Source: Phycisphaerae bacterium (lineage in GTDB: Bacteria > Planctomycetota > Phycisphaerae > FEN-1346 > JAACEH01). From it: DNA of 64,000 nt. The stretch covers positions 1-64,000 of the forward strand of contig JAAYDY010000001.1 of NCBI GenBank assembly GCA_012729015.1, read 5' to 3'. Of the stretch, positions 34,713 through 43,244 are shown in pieces (the first letter of the stretch is position 1; every line of letters starts with the position of its first letter). The notes under the pieces were generated by a model. That model saw nothing but the letters and a program-made list of their open reading frames with translations. It had not been told where the DNA came from and did not search any database. The position numbers and the translations under genes were made by a program.

Positions 34713-37211
34713 ATGAAACGCCCTGGAGTGAACGGTCTGCTGGCTTGCATGTCCGTCGTGCTGGGTGTGGGCTCCGCCCTGCTGACCATCCACGGCTGCG
34801 AGGATCGCGACGAGGCCTATGCACCGGTGGTGCTGGGGCCGATCTCGCGCGGCGCGGCCTACGCGCCGACGGAGGCGCCGACGAATCCGCCGGACCTGAT
34901 CTACGAGCCAGTCCCGGTGCCTTCGGTGTCTGAAACCGCCGCAGTACCGGCCGAGGCGGTCGCGGCGTTGCCGCCGACCCCTGCCCCGCAGCCGGCCGCA
35001 GCCCCGGCGATGGCTCCAATGATCGAGACGGCCCCGGCCCTCGTGCCGGTGCTGCCGACGCCCACACAGACCATTGCCGTCGAGCCGGACGAGGCCGACG
35101 TACTGACGCGCGGCCCGCTCCACGAGGCCTACGGCGAGCTCGTCGCCTACAACCCGCAGCCGGGTATCCTCATCGCCAAGGCGCCGCCGGCGCCGGTCGA
35201 GGAACTGCCGCCGGAGATGAAGCCCGCCGGCAGCAACGTCACGTGGATTCCGGGCTACTGGTGGTGGGACGAGGAGCTGAACGACTTCATCTGGATCAGC
35301 GGCCTGTGGCGTGACGCGCCGCCGGAGTGCGAGTGGGTGCCGGGCTACTGGACGCCGGTGACGAACGGATACCAGTGGGTGAGCGGGTTCTGGAAGCGAC
35401 AGAACGTCGGCCTGGTGCAGTATCTGCCCGCGCCGCCCGAGAGCCTGGAGTCGGGGCCGAGCTCCGACGCGCCGGGGCCGGATTACCTGTGGGTGCCGGG
35501 AACCTGGCGGCGCGTGAACGCGCGGTACGTCTGGCAGGCCGGCGGGTGGATGATCGGCCGAGCCGACTGGGTCTGGGTGCCGTCGCACTACCTCTGGACG
35601 CCGCGCGGGTACGTCTATGTGCCCGGCTACTGGGACCACCCCTTTGAGCGGCGCGGCATGATCTTCGCCCCGGTCCGCTTCCGGCCGAGAGCGTTTGTGC
35701 GTCCGGTGGTGCTGTACCGGCCGACGGTGGTCATCGAGACCAGCGTACTGACGGTGTACCTGTTCTCCCGGCCGGCGTATGGCTACTACTACTTCGGCGA
35801 CTACTTCGAGGTGCGGTTCACGAACATGGGGATCGTGCCGTGGTTCTGGCGTCACCATCGCCACCGGTGGCACGATCCGGTGCTGGCCCACTGCCGGTGG
35901 GACCGCCGGCGCCACGACCCGCACTGGGAAGACCGTCTGCGGCGGGATTACGATTACCGGTACCTGCACGCGGACGCCCGGCCGCCGATCAACCTGGCCG
36001 GGCAGCGGAAGCTGGCGCTGGAACCGCGGGCCGCACGAACCGTATCGACGCCGGCGCTTGCCTCGCCGCTTCGGTCCCTGGCGACGGGCGAGCGGACGGT
36101 ATCAACGCGAGCGTCCCTGAAACCACTGAGCCGCACGGACCGAGAGACGGCCGCCGTCCAGGGCAAGACGATGCTTCGCAGTGCGCGGGAGCGGCAGAAG
36201 CTGGAGGCCACGGCGACACCGGCGGCGCCGATTGCCGTCACTCGGCCGTTGGAAACGCCGCGGCGGGCGAGCACGCGGGTGGAGTCGCAGAAGCTGCTGC
36301 GTCCGACGGCTCCGACCGCGGTCCCTGCGGCAACGACCAGCCCGGTCGCCCCCGGCACGCCTGCCGCAAGGACGACGCCGGTGGAGCCGACGGATTCCAG
36401 GCAGAGGCAGCCTGTGCGGTCTCGTGACGTAGCTGCGCCGACTGCCCCTGCGGCCCGACCTCCGGCATCCACGACGACGCGCAACGCCGCGCCGACCGTG
36501 GCCCCGTCGACGCCGAACAGCGTCCGTCCGACACCGAACACGGTGCAACCTGCGCCGAACAACGTCCTGCCGACGCGGACACGGCCCGCCCCGGTTACGA
36601 CGGCGCCGGCCGCTGAGACACCGGCTGCAACGCCGCCGGCTGCCTCCACGAGGACCCTGACCACGCCGAGGAGTGTGACGCGACCGATGACGGCGCCGAC
36701 TACCACATTGCCGACAGTACGGACTCGTTCCACGGTGGCGCCGACGCCGACGGCTCCCGCTCCGCAACGCGAGGTGACGGCGCCGACCGTGACGCCGCGG
36801 CCGCGGCCGAACGTTGTGCAGACCCCGCAGGCGAACACCGTGCGACCTGCGCCCGCGCAGCCCACGGCACCGGCAGCCAACCGTGCGATCACCCGAACAC
36901 CCTCCCGCGTGGAACCGCCCGCGACGGCGCCCGTCACGGTTACACCGCGGCCCGAGGCGACGCCACGGCCGACGGTTCGCCCGTCGCCGACGCCCGCCCC
37001 GGCAGTGCCGGTGCAGCCGAGAATCACCCCGACGCCGACACCGCGACCACAGCCCGTGCCGCAGCCGACGCCCACCCCGGCCCCCGCGCCGACGCCGACC
37101 GTGCGGCCGAACGTGACGCCCCGGCCCGTCAACGTCGCCCCGCAGCCAATCCCTGTGCCAGCACCGGAGGAAGAGGAACCACTGAGACCCAGCAACCGGG
37201 CTCGCCGGTAG
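34713..37211 (+). CDS. WXXGXW-repeat lipoprotein with long Pro/Thr-rich tail
   Basis: An 832-residue predicted lipoprotein (signal ending ALLTIHGC). After an Ala/Pro-rich linker, residues about 165-310 hold WXXGXW repeats: WIPGYWWWDEELNDFIWISG, WVPGYWTP, WVSGFWKR, WVPGTW and YVPGYWDHPF. This is the YXWXXGXW pattern of PF12779-type proteins. A His/Arg/Trp-rich segment (RHHRHRWHDP) follows. The last 400 residues are low-complexity Pro/Thr/Ala, probably disordered and possibly wall- or glycan-associated. ATG 34713 follows AAAGGAG. A 14-bp hairpin follows the stop. Surface location is likely; function is unknown. Confidence 0.75.
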   Translation: MKRPGVNGLLACMSVVLGVGSALLTIHGCEDRDEAYAPVVLGPISRGAAYAPTEAPTNPPDLIYEPVPVPSVSETAAVPAEAVAALPPTPAPQPAAAPAMAPMIETAPALVPVLPTPTQTIAVEPDEADVLTRGPLHEAYGELVAYNPQPGILIAKAPPAPVEELPPEMKPAGSNVTWIPGYWWWDEELNDFIWISGLWRDAPPECEWVPGYWTPVTNGYQWVSGFWKRQNVGLVQYLPAPPESLESGPSSDAPGPDYLWVPGTWRRVNARYVWQAGGWMIGRADWVWVPSHYLWTPRGYVYVPGYWDHPFERRGMIFAPVRFRPRAFVRPVVLYRPTVVIETSVLTVYLFSRPAYGYYYFGDYFEVRFTNMGIVPWFWRHHRHRWHDPVLAHCRWDRRRHDPHWEDRLRRDYDYRYLHADARPPINLAGQRKLALEPRAARTVSTPALASPLRSLATGERTVSTRASLKPLSRTDRETAAVQGKTMLRSARERQKLEATATPAAPIAVTRPLETPRRASTRVESQKLLRPTAPTAVPAATTSPVAPGTPAARTTPVEPTDSRQRQPVRSRDVAAPTAPAARPPASTTTRNAAPTVAPSTPNSVRPTPNTVQPAPNNVLPTRTRPAPVTTAPAAETPAATPPAASTRTLTTPRSVTRPMTAPTTTLPTVRTRSTVAPTPTAPAPQREVTAPTVTPRPRPNVVQTPQANTVRPAPAQPTAPAANRAITRTPSRVEPPATAPVTVTPRPEATPRPTVRPSPTPAPAVPVQPRITPTPTPRPQPVPQPTPTPAPAPTPTVRPNVTPRPVNVAPQPIPVPAPEEEEPLRPSNRARR

Positions 37212-37251
37212 TACGTCGGCCACCGGCGGCACGACATCGCACGCAGCCACC

Positions 37252-37289
37252 TCGGACGCGATCGGTCACAAGAGGCCGGTCGCGTCCGA
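37252..37289 (+). terminator. Hairpin after the WXXGXW gene
   Basis: TCGGACGCGATCGG (37252-37265) pairs with CCGGTCGCGTCCGA (37276-37289), with one G-T wobble and a 10-nt loop. No T-run follows. It lies 40 nt after the stop of the preceding gene, so a terminator or RNA-stability role is likely. Confidence 0.55.
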
Positions 37290-37431
37290 ACGCATTCCCG
37301 CGGAACTCCCTTGGAGAATCTGACGCCGCCACAGTAGAATTGCCGCCATCGGCTGACGCCGACGCGGATATTGCTGTGCCGCCAGTGGAAACGGACAACC
37401 CACAACCCCAGTGAGTGCGACAGGTGAGATC

Positions 37432-38541
37432 ATGGGACAGCCGCTGCCGGTGAAGTACGTCATGGAGGGGTCTTACGGCCCCGAGGTCGTTCTGAGCGGA
37501 CGCCGATACGTCAACTTCGGCGGCTGCGGGTACCTGGGCCTGCACGGGCACCCGGACGTGCTCCGTGCGGCGGCCGAGGCGGTGCAGCGATACGGCCTCT
37601 CCTGCGGCCTGAGCCGGCACTACTCCGTCAGCAGCGGGCCGCTGCTGGAGGCGGAGGCCAGGGCGGCCGAGTTCTTCGCCACGGAGTCGGCCCTGTGCCT
37701 GCCGACCGGGTACTTGGTGGCCACGGTGCTGGCTTGGGGACTGGCCGACCGCGTGGACGCCGTCTTCCTGGACAGCACCGCCCACTACAGCGTCTGCGAT
37801 GCGGCGTCGCTGCTGGGCAAGCCGGTGTTCCGGTTCGCGCACTGCGACGGGGCGGACCTGCGGCGGCAGTTGGCGTCGCACCTGCGTCCGGGCGAGCGGC
37901 CGCTCGTGATGAGCGACGGGGTGTTCCCGACGTTCGGCGAAATCGCGCCGGTTCACGAGTACCTGGCGGCCGTGGAGCCGCACGACGGGCAGATCGTGCT
38001 CGACGAAGCTCACTCGGTCGGCGCGGTGGGGCCGCACGGATGGGGCTCGTTCGATCACCACGGGGTCTCGTCGCCGCGGATCCATTTTGGCGGGACGCTC
38101 AGCAAGGCGTTCGGGGCTCATGGCGGGGTGATTCCGGGGGAGCGAGCGTGGATCGACAGGCTGCGGACGTGCCCGACCGTGCGCGGGGCGACCGCCCCGG
38201 CCGTGCCGTGCGCCGCCGCGGCGGCCAAGAGCCTGGAAATCGCGAAGCAGCAACCCGAGCTGCGCGATCGCCTCTGGGCGAACGTCCGGATGCTGCGCGA
38301 CGGACTGCGGCCCCTGGGCATCGACACAGGGCACACCGAGTCGCCCATCGTGACGTTCGACCCCGGCTCGGCCGAGGAGACCGCCCGGATGCACCAGGGC
38401 CTGCTGGACCGGGGCTTCTTCGTGTACCTGTCGCACTACGTGGGCGCCTCGCCCGGCGGCGTGCTGCGCCATGCCGTCTTCGCCAACCACACGGCCGAGC
38501 ACATTCAGCGTCTGCTGGAGGCGGTGGGGGAATTGCTGTGA
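37432..38541 (+). CDS. Alpha-oxoamine synthase family PLP enzyme (BioF/Kbl/SPT-like)
   Basis: A 369-residue fold-type I PLP enzyme. Landmarks are NFGGCGYLGLHGHP near the N-terminus, LDEAHSVGAVGPHG (the Asp that contacts PLP) and GGTLSKAFGAHGG with the Schiff-base lysine at about K225. Family members condense an amino acid with an acyl-CoA (8-amino-7-oxononanoate synthase, Kbl, serine palmitoyltransferase). No other biotin genes are near, so the substrate is open. ATG 37432 is preceded by CAGGTGAG. A degraded second copy of its last 30 codons lies at about 39535-39627. Confidence 0.8.
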   Translation: MGQPLPVKYVMEGSYGPEVVLSGRRYVNFGGCGYLGLHGHPDVLRAAAEAVQRYGLSCGLSRHYSVSSGPLLEAEARAAEFFATESALCLPTGYLVATVLAWGLADRVDAVFLDSTAHYSVCDAASLLGKPVFRFAHCDGADLRRQLASHLRPGERPLVMSDGVFPTFGEIAPVHEYLAAVEPHDGQIVLDEAHSVGAVGPHGWGSFDHHGVSSPRIHFGGTLSKAFGAHGGVIPGERAWIDRLRTCPTVRGATAPAVPCAAAAAKSLEIAKQQPELRDRLWANVRMLRDGLRPLGIDTGHTESPIVTFDPGSAEETARMHQGLLDRGFFVYLSHYVGASPGGVLRHAVFANHTAEHIQRLLEAVGELL

Positions 38542-38548
38542 CGCCAAA

Positions 38549-38575
38549 AACACGGCGGGCCGCAAGGCCCGCCGT
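38549..38575. terminator. Palindrome between convergent genes
   Basis: ACGGCGGGCC-GCAA-GGCCCGCCGT forms a perfect stem next to the 3' ends of the synthase (38541) and the PEP-CTERM gene (38622). It resembles the GGCGGGCAAGACCCGCC palindrome at 4351 and 5181 and has no T-run. Confidence 0.55.
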
Positions 38576-38621
38576 GGCACACGATGCGCGATTCGTGATC
38601 AAGCCAACACTCGTCGTTCAC

Positions 38622-39275
38622 TCAGGCCCGGCGATTGGTCCTGCTCGCCGCGGCCGACCGTCTGGTCCGCCGGGCGACGATGGCCGCCAGACCCACGCCC
38701 AGCAGCGACAGCGAGGCGGGCTCAGGAACGGCGACGTTGAGATAGGCGGGGTTGCCCGATTCGATCGATGCGGCCGAGCCGCCGCCGTAGTTGACGGTGG
38801 CGTTGAAGACAAAGCCGACGTTCTGGTAGCCGCTGTCGATGCTGGACTGAAGCAGACTCGTCACATCGTACGACCTCCAGCCCGTCGTGCCGTCCAGCGA
38901 GGCAACGTAGCTGCCCGTGATCTGCCCGTAGGCCGTTGTCAGAACCGGTCCGGTGTTGGCGGCATACTGAAGCTGCACCCCGGAGAAACCATTGGAGTAG
39001 AAGTTGAAACTGGCCTGGTTGATCGTCTTGCCCGACAGGCTGCTGATGTCAATGATGATCAGACCCCGATGCCACCAACGATTCGCCCCGTCGTGATACG
39101 CCTCGACCGTGGCGCCCGAGTCGGTCACCCAGTAGGAGTTGGGACTGGAGTACCAGTCCCGGCCAATCATGCCGTCGCCCGCCGCCGTTGTGTGAAGGAC
39201 ATCGGCCTGAGCCGCCACAGCACCCGCCAGACAGACGATCAGAAAAGCACTTGCCGCCACAGCGTTCCTCACCAT
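38622..39275 (-). CDS. PEP-CTERM secreted protein
   Basis: A 217-residue protein with a signal peptide (NAVAASAFLIVCLAGAVAAQA) and C-terminal sorting signal VAVPEPASLSLLGVGLAAIV followed by RRTRR. The mature domain has the jelly-roll look of DNRLRE-type domains: HDGANRWWHRGLIIIDISSL, then GTTGWRSYDVTSLLQSSI and VGFVFNATVN. ATG 39275 follows CGAGGGGAAAC. A promoter with TTGACT and CATAGT lies about 130 nt upstream. Exosortase-dependent surface anchoring is inferred. Confidence 0.82.
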   Translation of the reverse strand: MVRNAVAASAFLIVCLAGAVAAQADVLHTTAAGDGMIGRDWYSSPNSYWVTDSGATVEAYHDGANRWWHRGLIIIDISSLSGKTINQASFNFYSNGFSGVQLQYAANTGPVLTTAYGQITGSYVASLDGTTGWRSYDVTSLLQSSIDSGYQNVGFVFNATVNYGGGSAASIESGNPAYLNVAVPEPASLSLLGVGLAAIVARRTRRSAAASRTNRRA

Positions 39276-39402
39276 ACGTGTTTCCCCTCGCCGCGTGTGC
39301 GGCCTTGGTACTCGTTGTGCCTGAGGCCATCTATAGAAAAAGGGCCGACTTCCGGCTGCCTCTTGCCGGAACGGCCCACGACTCATCGTTTCACCGTCCT
39401 AC

Positions 39403-39431
39403 ACTATGACTCATACAACACAGAAAGTCAA
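39403..39431 (-). promoter_or_regulatory. Sigma-70-like promoter for the PEP-CTERM gene at 39275
   Basis: On the minus strand TTGACT (39431-39426), a 17-nt spacer and CATAGT (39408-39403). The leader would be about 120 nt. It has the same TTGAC(C/T)-N17 layout as the promoter of the first PEP-CTERM gene. Confidence 0.55.
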
Positions 39432-39527
39432 ATCGCCCCGGACAGATGCTTGCTTTTCCTATCAGCCAGTTGCCTCCCGACAACAACACACCACCCGTTG
39501 TGGCTAGGCGCCACCGGAACCACAATG

Positions 39528-39627
39528 CGTCAGCATCGCCTTCGGCGCACTGCGACACGCCGTCTTCGTCTATCACGCGGCGGAGCACATTCGGCATCCT
39601 CTCGACGCGGTCGGGGGAGTTGCTGCA
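39528..39627 (+). pseudogene. Decayed C-terminal fragment of an alpha-oxoamine synthase gene
   Basis: The plus-strand frame reading A-F-G-A-L-R-H-A-V-F-V-Y-H-A-A-E-H-I-R matches G-G-V-L-R-H-A-V-F-A-N-H-T-A-E-H-I-Q at the end of the intact synthase (37432-38541), and L-D-A-V-G-G matches L-E-A-V-G-E. DNA similarity begins near GCATCGCC and fades after GGGGGAGTTGCTG, where the real stop codon is missing. A stop interrupts the frame just upstream. This is a remnant of a paralogue or an old partial duplication. Confidence 0.7.
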
Positions 39628-39866
39628 GGGTCCGGCATGGATCACGCAAGGCACGGTCGCGGGAGGCAGTGACAGAGGATGGGTTGGGATGCTCCTGGTT
39701 GGGGGTGTGCCCAATCTTTCTGGCAGTACGCGGGGCGGTCTCTGATCGGCGTGCAGTCTCCGGCACGACGAAGACGATGCCCGATTCAACAACGGCCGTG
39801 CCTGACGGGGCAGGCACGGCACCCGGCCCGCTACGGGGCGTCGGGTCTGTTGACCCGACCTACGTG

Positions 39867-40643
39867 CTATGTCGCCTCGTCGAGGTGGCAGTGAAGGTTA
39901 TCCAGCACGGCCCTCATCGCCCGGATCGTCGGCTGCGTCATGGCGTAGCGCGGCTCGTAGCGGTGGACGGCGAACGCGATCGAGACGCCCAGCGCCGGGC
40001 CGAAGAAACGGTGCAGGCGGCTGAGCCGCCCGTTGCACAGGTGAATGAACGGCATCTTCAGCTCGCGTTTCAGGACGATCGTGGTCCGCAGCGCCTCAGC
40101 AAGCTCTTCGTCGGTGTCGGCCGTCGCAACGAGTTTCACGACATCGGCACCGCGGGACTTCAGCGCGAGCAGGTGCTCAACGACCTGCTCCGTGGTTCGC
40201 GCGCACGCCATGTGGGACGAGACGACCACGTCGGCCCCCCTGGCGTGAATGATATCGATGAGCCGCCGCTGCCGGTCGATGGCCGCGGCGTTGTGCGTGA
40301 TTTCCATGGGCGACGGATCGTACAGGTCACCCATCACGTCGATCATCGAAGCGCCGGCGTCGGCTGCGGCAAGCAGCAACTCCTGGCGCTGGTCGTCGCC
40401 GGAGGCGCCCCACTTGTCGTTGCGGTAGAAGAAGAACATGAACGGCAGAGGGACGGCCTCGACGATACCGCGCAGTGCGTCGGCGTTGCGGAACTCGGGC
40501 TTCAGGTCCGCCAGGTCAATCGCGATGCCCCGGGCGCCGTCGAACTCGGCGTTCCGCGACTCGGCAATCAGCTCCTGCGGCGTCTGTCCGGCCATGATGC
40601 CCGTGACGACCGGTGGCGGCTGATGGAGGAAGGATCTTCTCAT
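39867..40643 (-). CDS. Type I 3-dehydroquinate dehydratase-like protein
   Basis: A 258-residue TIM-barrel protein related to AroD. The equivalents of the catalytic residues are the His in VVVSSHMACARTTEQV and the Schiff-base Lys in ADVVKLVATADTDEEL. MPFIHLCNGRLSRLHRFFGPALG corresponds to the M-G-x-x-G-x-x-S-R region. I-A-I-D-L-A-D replaces the usual E-L-R-x-D strand, so it is a divergent member and may not make shikimate intermediates. ATG 40643 follows AGGAACG. It is the last gene of a minus-strand operon with an SDR and a quinone oxidoreductase; the SDR lies 21 nt upstream. Confidence 0.7.
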   Translation of the reverse strand: MRRSFLHQPPPVVTGIMAGQTPQELIAESRNAEFDGARGIAIDLADLKPEFRNADALRGIVEAVPLPFMFFFYRNDKWGASGDDQRQELLLAAADAGASMIDVMGDLYDPSPMEITHNAAAIDRQRRLIDIIHARGADVVVSSHMACARTTEQVVEHLLALKSRGADVVKLVATADTDEELAEALRTTIVLKRELKMPFIHLCNGRLSRLHRFFGPALGVSIAFAVHRYEPRYAMTQPTIRAMRAVLDNLHCHLDEAT

Positions 40644-40664
40644 CGTGCGTTCCTGGAGTGGAGG

Positions 40665-41411
40665 TCAGATGCCGCCGCAGCTGCGGCCGCCGTCGATCAC
40701 GTAGTTCGCGCCGGTGATGAACGCCGCCTGGTCGGAACTCAGGTACAGGATCAGGTCGGCGACTTCGTGCGTTTCTGCGGCGCGACCCAGCCGCGTCTTC
40801 ATCCGGGCCATCTCCGGGCGCGTCAGGACCGGGCCGGGCGACACGCAGCAGGCGCGGATGCCGTGCGGCGAGCCGATCACCGTCAGCGACTTCGTCAGGC
40901 CGATCATGGCGCTCTTGGCCGCACCGTAGTCCAGACACGTCGAGCCGGTCAGGCCGTCGACCGAACCCAGGTTGATGAAGACACCGCCCTTCTGCTTGAT
41001 CATCTGGCCGAGCACGGCGTGACAGAAGTAGACGGCCCCCTTGAGGTTCACGTCCAGACCCCAGTCGATGACCTCGACCGGCAGTTCGTGATAGGGCACG
41101 CCGACGTAGCCCTTCACCCTCGACGACGCGCCGCCCGCGCAGTTGACCATGATATCGACGCCGCCGAACCTCTCCACGGCCAGCGCGACGGCCGCCTTGA
41201 CCTGCGCATAGTCGCGGATATCGGCTCTGACGCCCACGGCGGTTCCGCCCTTGGCGCAGATAGCGGCCGCCGCCGCGAGGACGCCTTCCTCATTCACGTC
41301 CACCATGCACACCCTGCCGCCCTCGTCGGCGTACTTCTGCGCACAACACAGCGCGATGCCCGACGCCGCACCGGTAAGCACCACCGTCTTGTTCTGGAAT
41401 CGCGACGCCAT
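40665..41411 (-). CDS. Short-chain dehydrogenase/reductase
   Basis: A 248-residue classical SDR. The cofactor motif is TGAASGIA (the usual third Gly replaced by Ala at the end), with V-N-C-A-G-G following. The catalytic Ser lies in INLGSVDG and the Y-x-x-x-K in DYGAAKS; C-V-S-P-G-P-V follows. ATG 41411 has AAGGAG. It lies in the operon between a quinone oxidoreductase and a dehydroquinase-like gene, suggesting oxidation or reduction of a cyclic or aromatic-precursor polyol, but the substrate is inferred only. Confidence 0.85.
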   Translation of the reverse strand: MASRFQNKTVVLTGAASGIALCCAQKYADEGGRVCMVDVNEEGVLAAAAAICAKGGTAVGVRADIRDYAQVKAAVALAVERFGGVDIMVNCAGGASSRVKGYVGVPYHELPVEVIDWGLDVNLKGAVYFCHAVLGQMIKQKGGVFINLGSVDGLTGSTCLDYGAAKSAMIGLTKSLTVIGSPHGIRACCVSPGPVLTRPEMARMKTRLGRAAETHEVADLILYLSSDQAAFITGANYVIDGGRSCGGI

Positions 41412-41436
41412 GGGAAGCTCCTTCGCAGGGCCGGCC

Positions 41437-42393
41437 TCAGAGGACCGTCAACACCACTTTGCCGAGGTTCTCCTGCCGTTGCAGGATCGCGTGAGCCGCC
41501 TCGGCGTCCGTGATCGGGAGCGTCTTGTGAATCAGCACCTTGATGCGGCCCGAGGCCAGTGCCGGCCACAACTCCCGTTCGAGGCCGGCGAGAATCTCGG
41601 CCTTGACCTGGCTGCTGCGGCTGCGCAGCGTGCTGCCGATCAGCCTGACGCCGCGCTTGAAGAAGTCCCTCATGTTCAGTTCGCTCGCGGTGCCGCCCAG
41701 CGTGGCGATGACGATCCACCGCCCGCCCGGCGCCATGGCCTGGAGGCACGGGCCGAGGTCCTTGCCGGCCACGCAGTCCATGGCCACGTCGGGCGGATGC
41801 CCCTTCAGCGCGGCGGCGATGTCCTGTTTGCGGCGGTTGATCACGACATCGGCGCCGAGGTCGCGAACGAACCGCTCCTTGTCCTCGGAACCGACGGTCG
41901 TGACGACCTTCGCGCCGAGGGCCTTGGCCAGTTGAATCGCCGCCATGCCGAGGCCGCTGGCTCCGGCCTGGATGAAGACGGTCTGCCCCGCCTCCAGGCC
42001 GCCCTCAAGGCGCAGATTCAGGTACGACGTGGCAAAGGCCTCGGGAATGGCTGCGGCCTCGACCATCGAGAGCCCCGCCGGGACCGGCAGGGCCAGGCCG
42101 GCCGGAACAGCCACCTTCTCCGCGTAGCCGCCGCCGCCGAGCAAGGCGCAGACCTTGTCGCCGACCTTCCAGCGTCCGCCCGCAGGGGCCTGCAAGACCA
42201 CGCCGGCCACTTCCAGGCCCATCCACTGCGGCCACCCCGGCGGCGGCGGATAGGCGCCCTCGCGCTGCATCAGGTCGGCCCGGTTGAGCGCCGCGGCGTG
42301 GACCTCCACCAGGATGTCGCCGGCGCCGACCACCGGGTCGGGCACGTCGCACCACTGAAGCGACTTGTCGGTATGGGTAAGAATCGCCCGCAC
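41437..42393 (-). CDS. Zinc-independent MDR quinone oxidoreductase (PIG3/QOR-like)
   Basis: A 318-residue medium-chain reductase of the NADPH:quinone oxidoreductase branch. It has N-R-A-D-L-M-Q-R-x-G-x-Y-P-P-P near the N-terminus, G-L-E-V-A-G, and the NADP-binding AGASGLGMAAIQLAKALGAKV. Zinc ligands of alcohol dehydrogenases are absent. GTG 42393 is preferred because AAGGAG lies 6 nt upstream; the ATG two codons earlier directly abuts that site. It heads the SDR/dehydroquinase operon (25 nt to the SDR). Confidence 0.85.
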   Translation of the reverse strand: MRAILTHTDKSLQWCDVPDPVVGAGDILVEVHAAALNRADLMQREGAYPPPPGWPQWMGLEVAGVVLQAPAGGRWKVGDKVCALLGGGGYAEKVAVPAGLALPVPAGLSMVEAAAIPEAFATSYLNLRLEGGLEAGQTVFIQAGASGLGMAAIQLAKALGAKVVTTVGSEDKERFVRDLGADVVINRRKQDIAAALKGHPPDVAMDCVAGKDLGPCLQAMAPGGRWIVIATLGGTASELNMRDFFKRGVRLIGSTLRSRSSQVKAEILAGLERELWPALASGRIKVLIHKTLPITDAEAAHAILQRQENLGKVVLTVL

Positions 42394-42470
42394 AACCATC
42401 TCCTTGTCTTGCGCGAATCCTGGTCCTCGGCGCGAGCCCGTCGGCGACGACGGCCGCCTCGCGGCTCCCA

Positions 42471-42571
42471 GGGTGCATTAGCGCTTCGGGGAAAGCAGGG
42501 GCAGGATGCCCCTGCCACTCATGGGCAAGATGCCCATGCCACGGTGCTGCCCCCAGAGCGTTAATGCACCC
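42471..42571. repeat. Composite palindromic element with terminal inverted repeats
   Basis: The outer arms GGGTGCATTAGCGCT (42471-42485) and AGCGTTAATGCACCC (42557-42571) pair with one mismatch. Inside are two smaller palindromes, AGGGGCAGGATGCCCCT and ATGGGCAAGATGCCCAT, followed by GCCACGG. The element is about 100 bp long; a shorter version lacking the right arm is at 27245. Confidence 0.8.
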
Positions 42572-42665
42572 GGCTCCCATCGCTGCCGCAGACGCGCACC
42601 CGGCTCACCTATGATATCCAGGGCCGCCGGGCGATCCAACGGGTTTTCCGCGCGCGGATGCCGTG

Positions 42666-43163
42666 TCAGGTCTCCCAGTAGGACACTCGTTTCACGTGTC
42701 CGCTCAGGGTCGCTTCCACTTCCAGCGTGAATCGGCCCACCGGGTAGGTGGCGACGATCTCCTCGTCGTCGATGTCCGTGGCCGGGTCCACGGCGACCAG
42801 TGCCCGGACGTCGTCCAGCGTGGTTTGGCCGGACAGCTTGAGCGTTCTGCCGTCCGGACCGATGATCTGCGCCTTGGCGGCACGCAGCGATTCCCGAGGA
42901 TCGTCCGCCACGGCGATGGCGAAGTAGTTGATTCTGCCGTCGAGGAGCACAAACTGAGCCCCGGAGAGCCCGTACGTGAAGCAACCGCTCCGGACAGGAT
43001 GACGATTGTCGGGCCGCCCAAGACTCTGCAGCGCGGACACGTCCTTGTCCAGCGAGATGCCGTTCAACGCATGGTTTCGCAGATCGAGCGAGACGTTGAA
43101 ACACTTCGCCGGAGGCCACGGGTCGGTCGCGTCCCTGCCGAGAATGAAGTCGAGGAGTCCCAT
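42666..43163 (-). CDS. Conserved hypothetical cytosolic protein
   Basis: A 165-residue protein starting MGLLDFILGRDATDPW, then a beta-rich domain (SGCFTYGLSGAQFVLLDGRI, TYPVGRFTLEVEATLSGHVK) and no cysteine motifs or TM helix. ATG 43163 sits 7 nt after AAAGG; an ATG two codons upstream is possible. It has no operon partner and lies between a repeat-filled gap and the PEP-CTERM gene. No family is recognised. Confidence 0.5.
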   Translation of the reverse strand: MGLLDFILGRDATDPWPPAKCFNVSLDLRNHALNGISLDKDVSALQSLGRPDNRHPVRSGCFTYGLSGAQFVLLDGRINYFAIAVADDPRESLRAAKAQIIGPDGRTLKLSGQTTLDDVRALVAVDPATDIDDEEIVATYPVGRFTLEVEATLSGHVKRVSYWET

Positions 43164-43244
43164 GCTCATGCCTTTCCGATGCCGTATGTAGCAGGCGGGT
43201 CGGCGCAACGGACCCGGCACACGGGTGGTCGAACGGGAACTGCG

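Larger units (their letters stand above)
39276..39866. other. 591-bp gap: promoter, gene fragment, repeats
   Basis: No intact gene. It holds the promoter of the PEP-CTERM gene (39403-39431), a decayed 3' fragment of a BioF-like gene (about 39528-39627), a palindrome GCCGTGCCTGACGGGGCAGGCACGGC (about 39796-39821) related to the one at 27335, and a P2 palindrome at 39841-39863. Confidence 0.7.

Noticed and set aside
37695..41513. A 1272-codon open frame on the plus strand
   Set aside because: It runs out of frame through the synthase gene and antisense through the PEP-CTERM and operon genes. Composition is Arg/Ala/Gly-rich with no family motif; a shadow of high-GC codon use.
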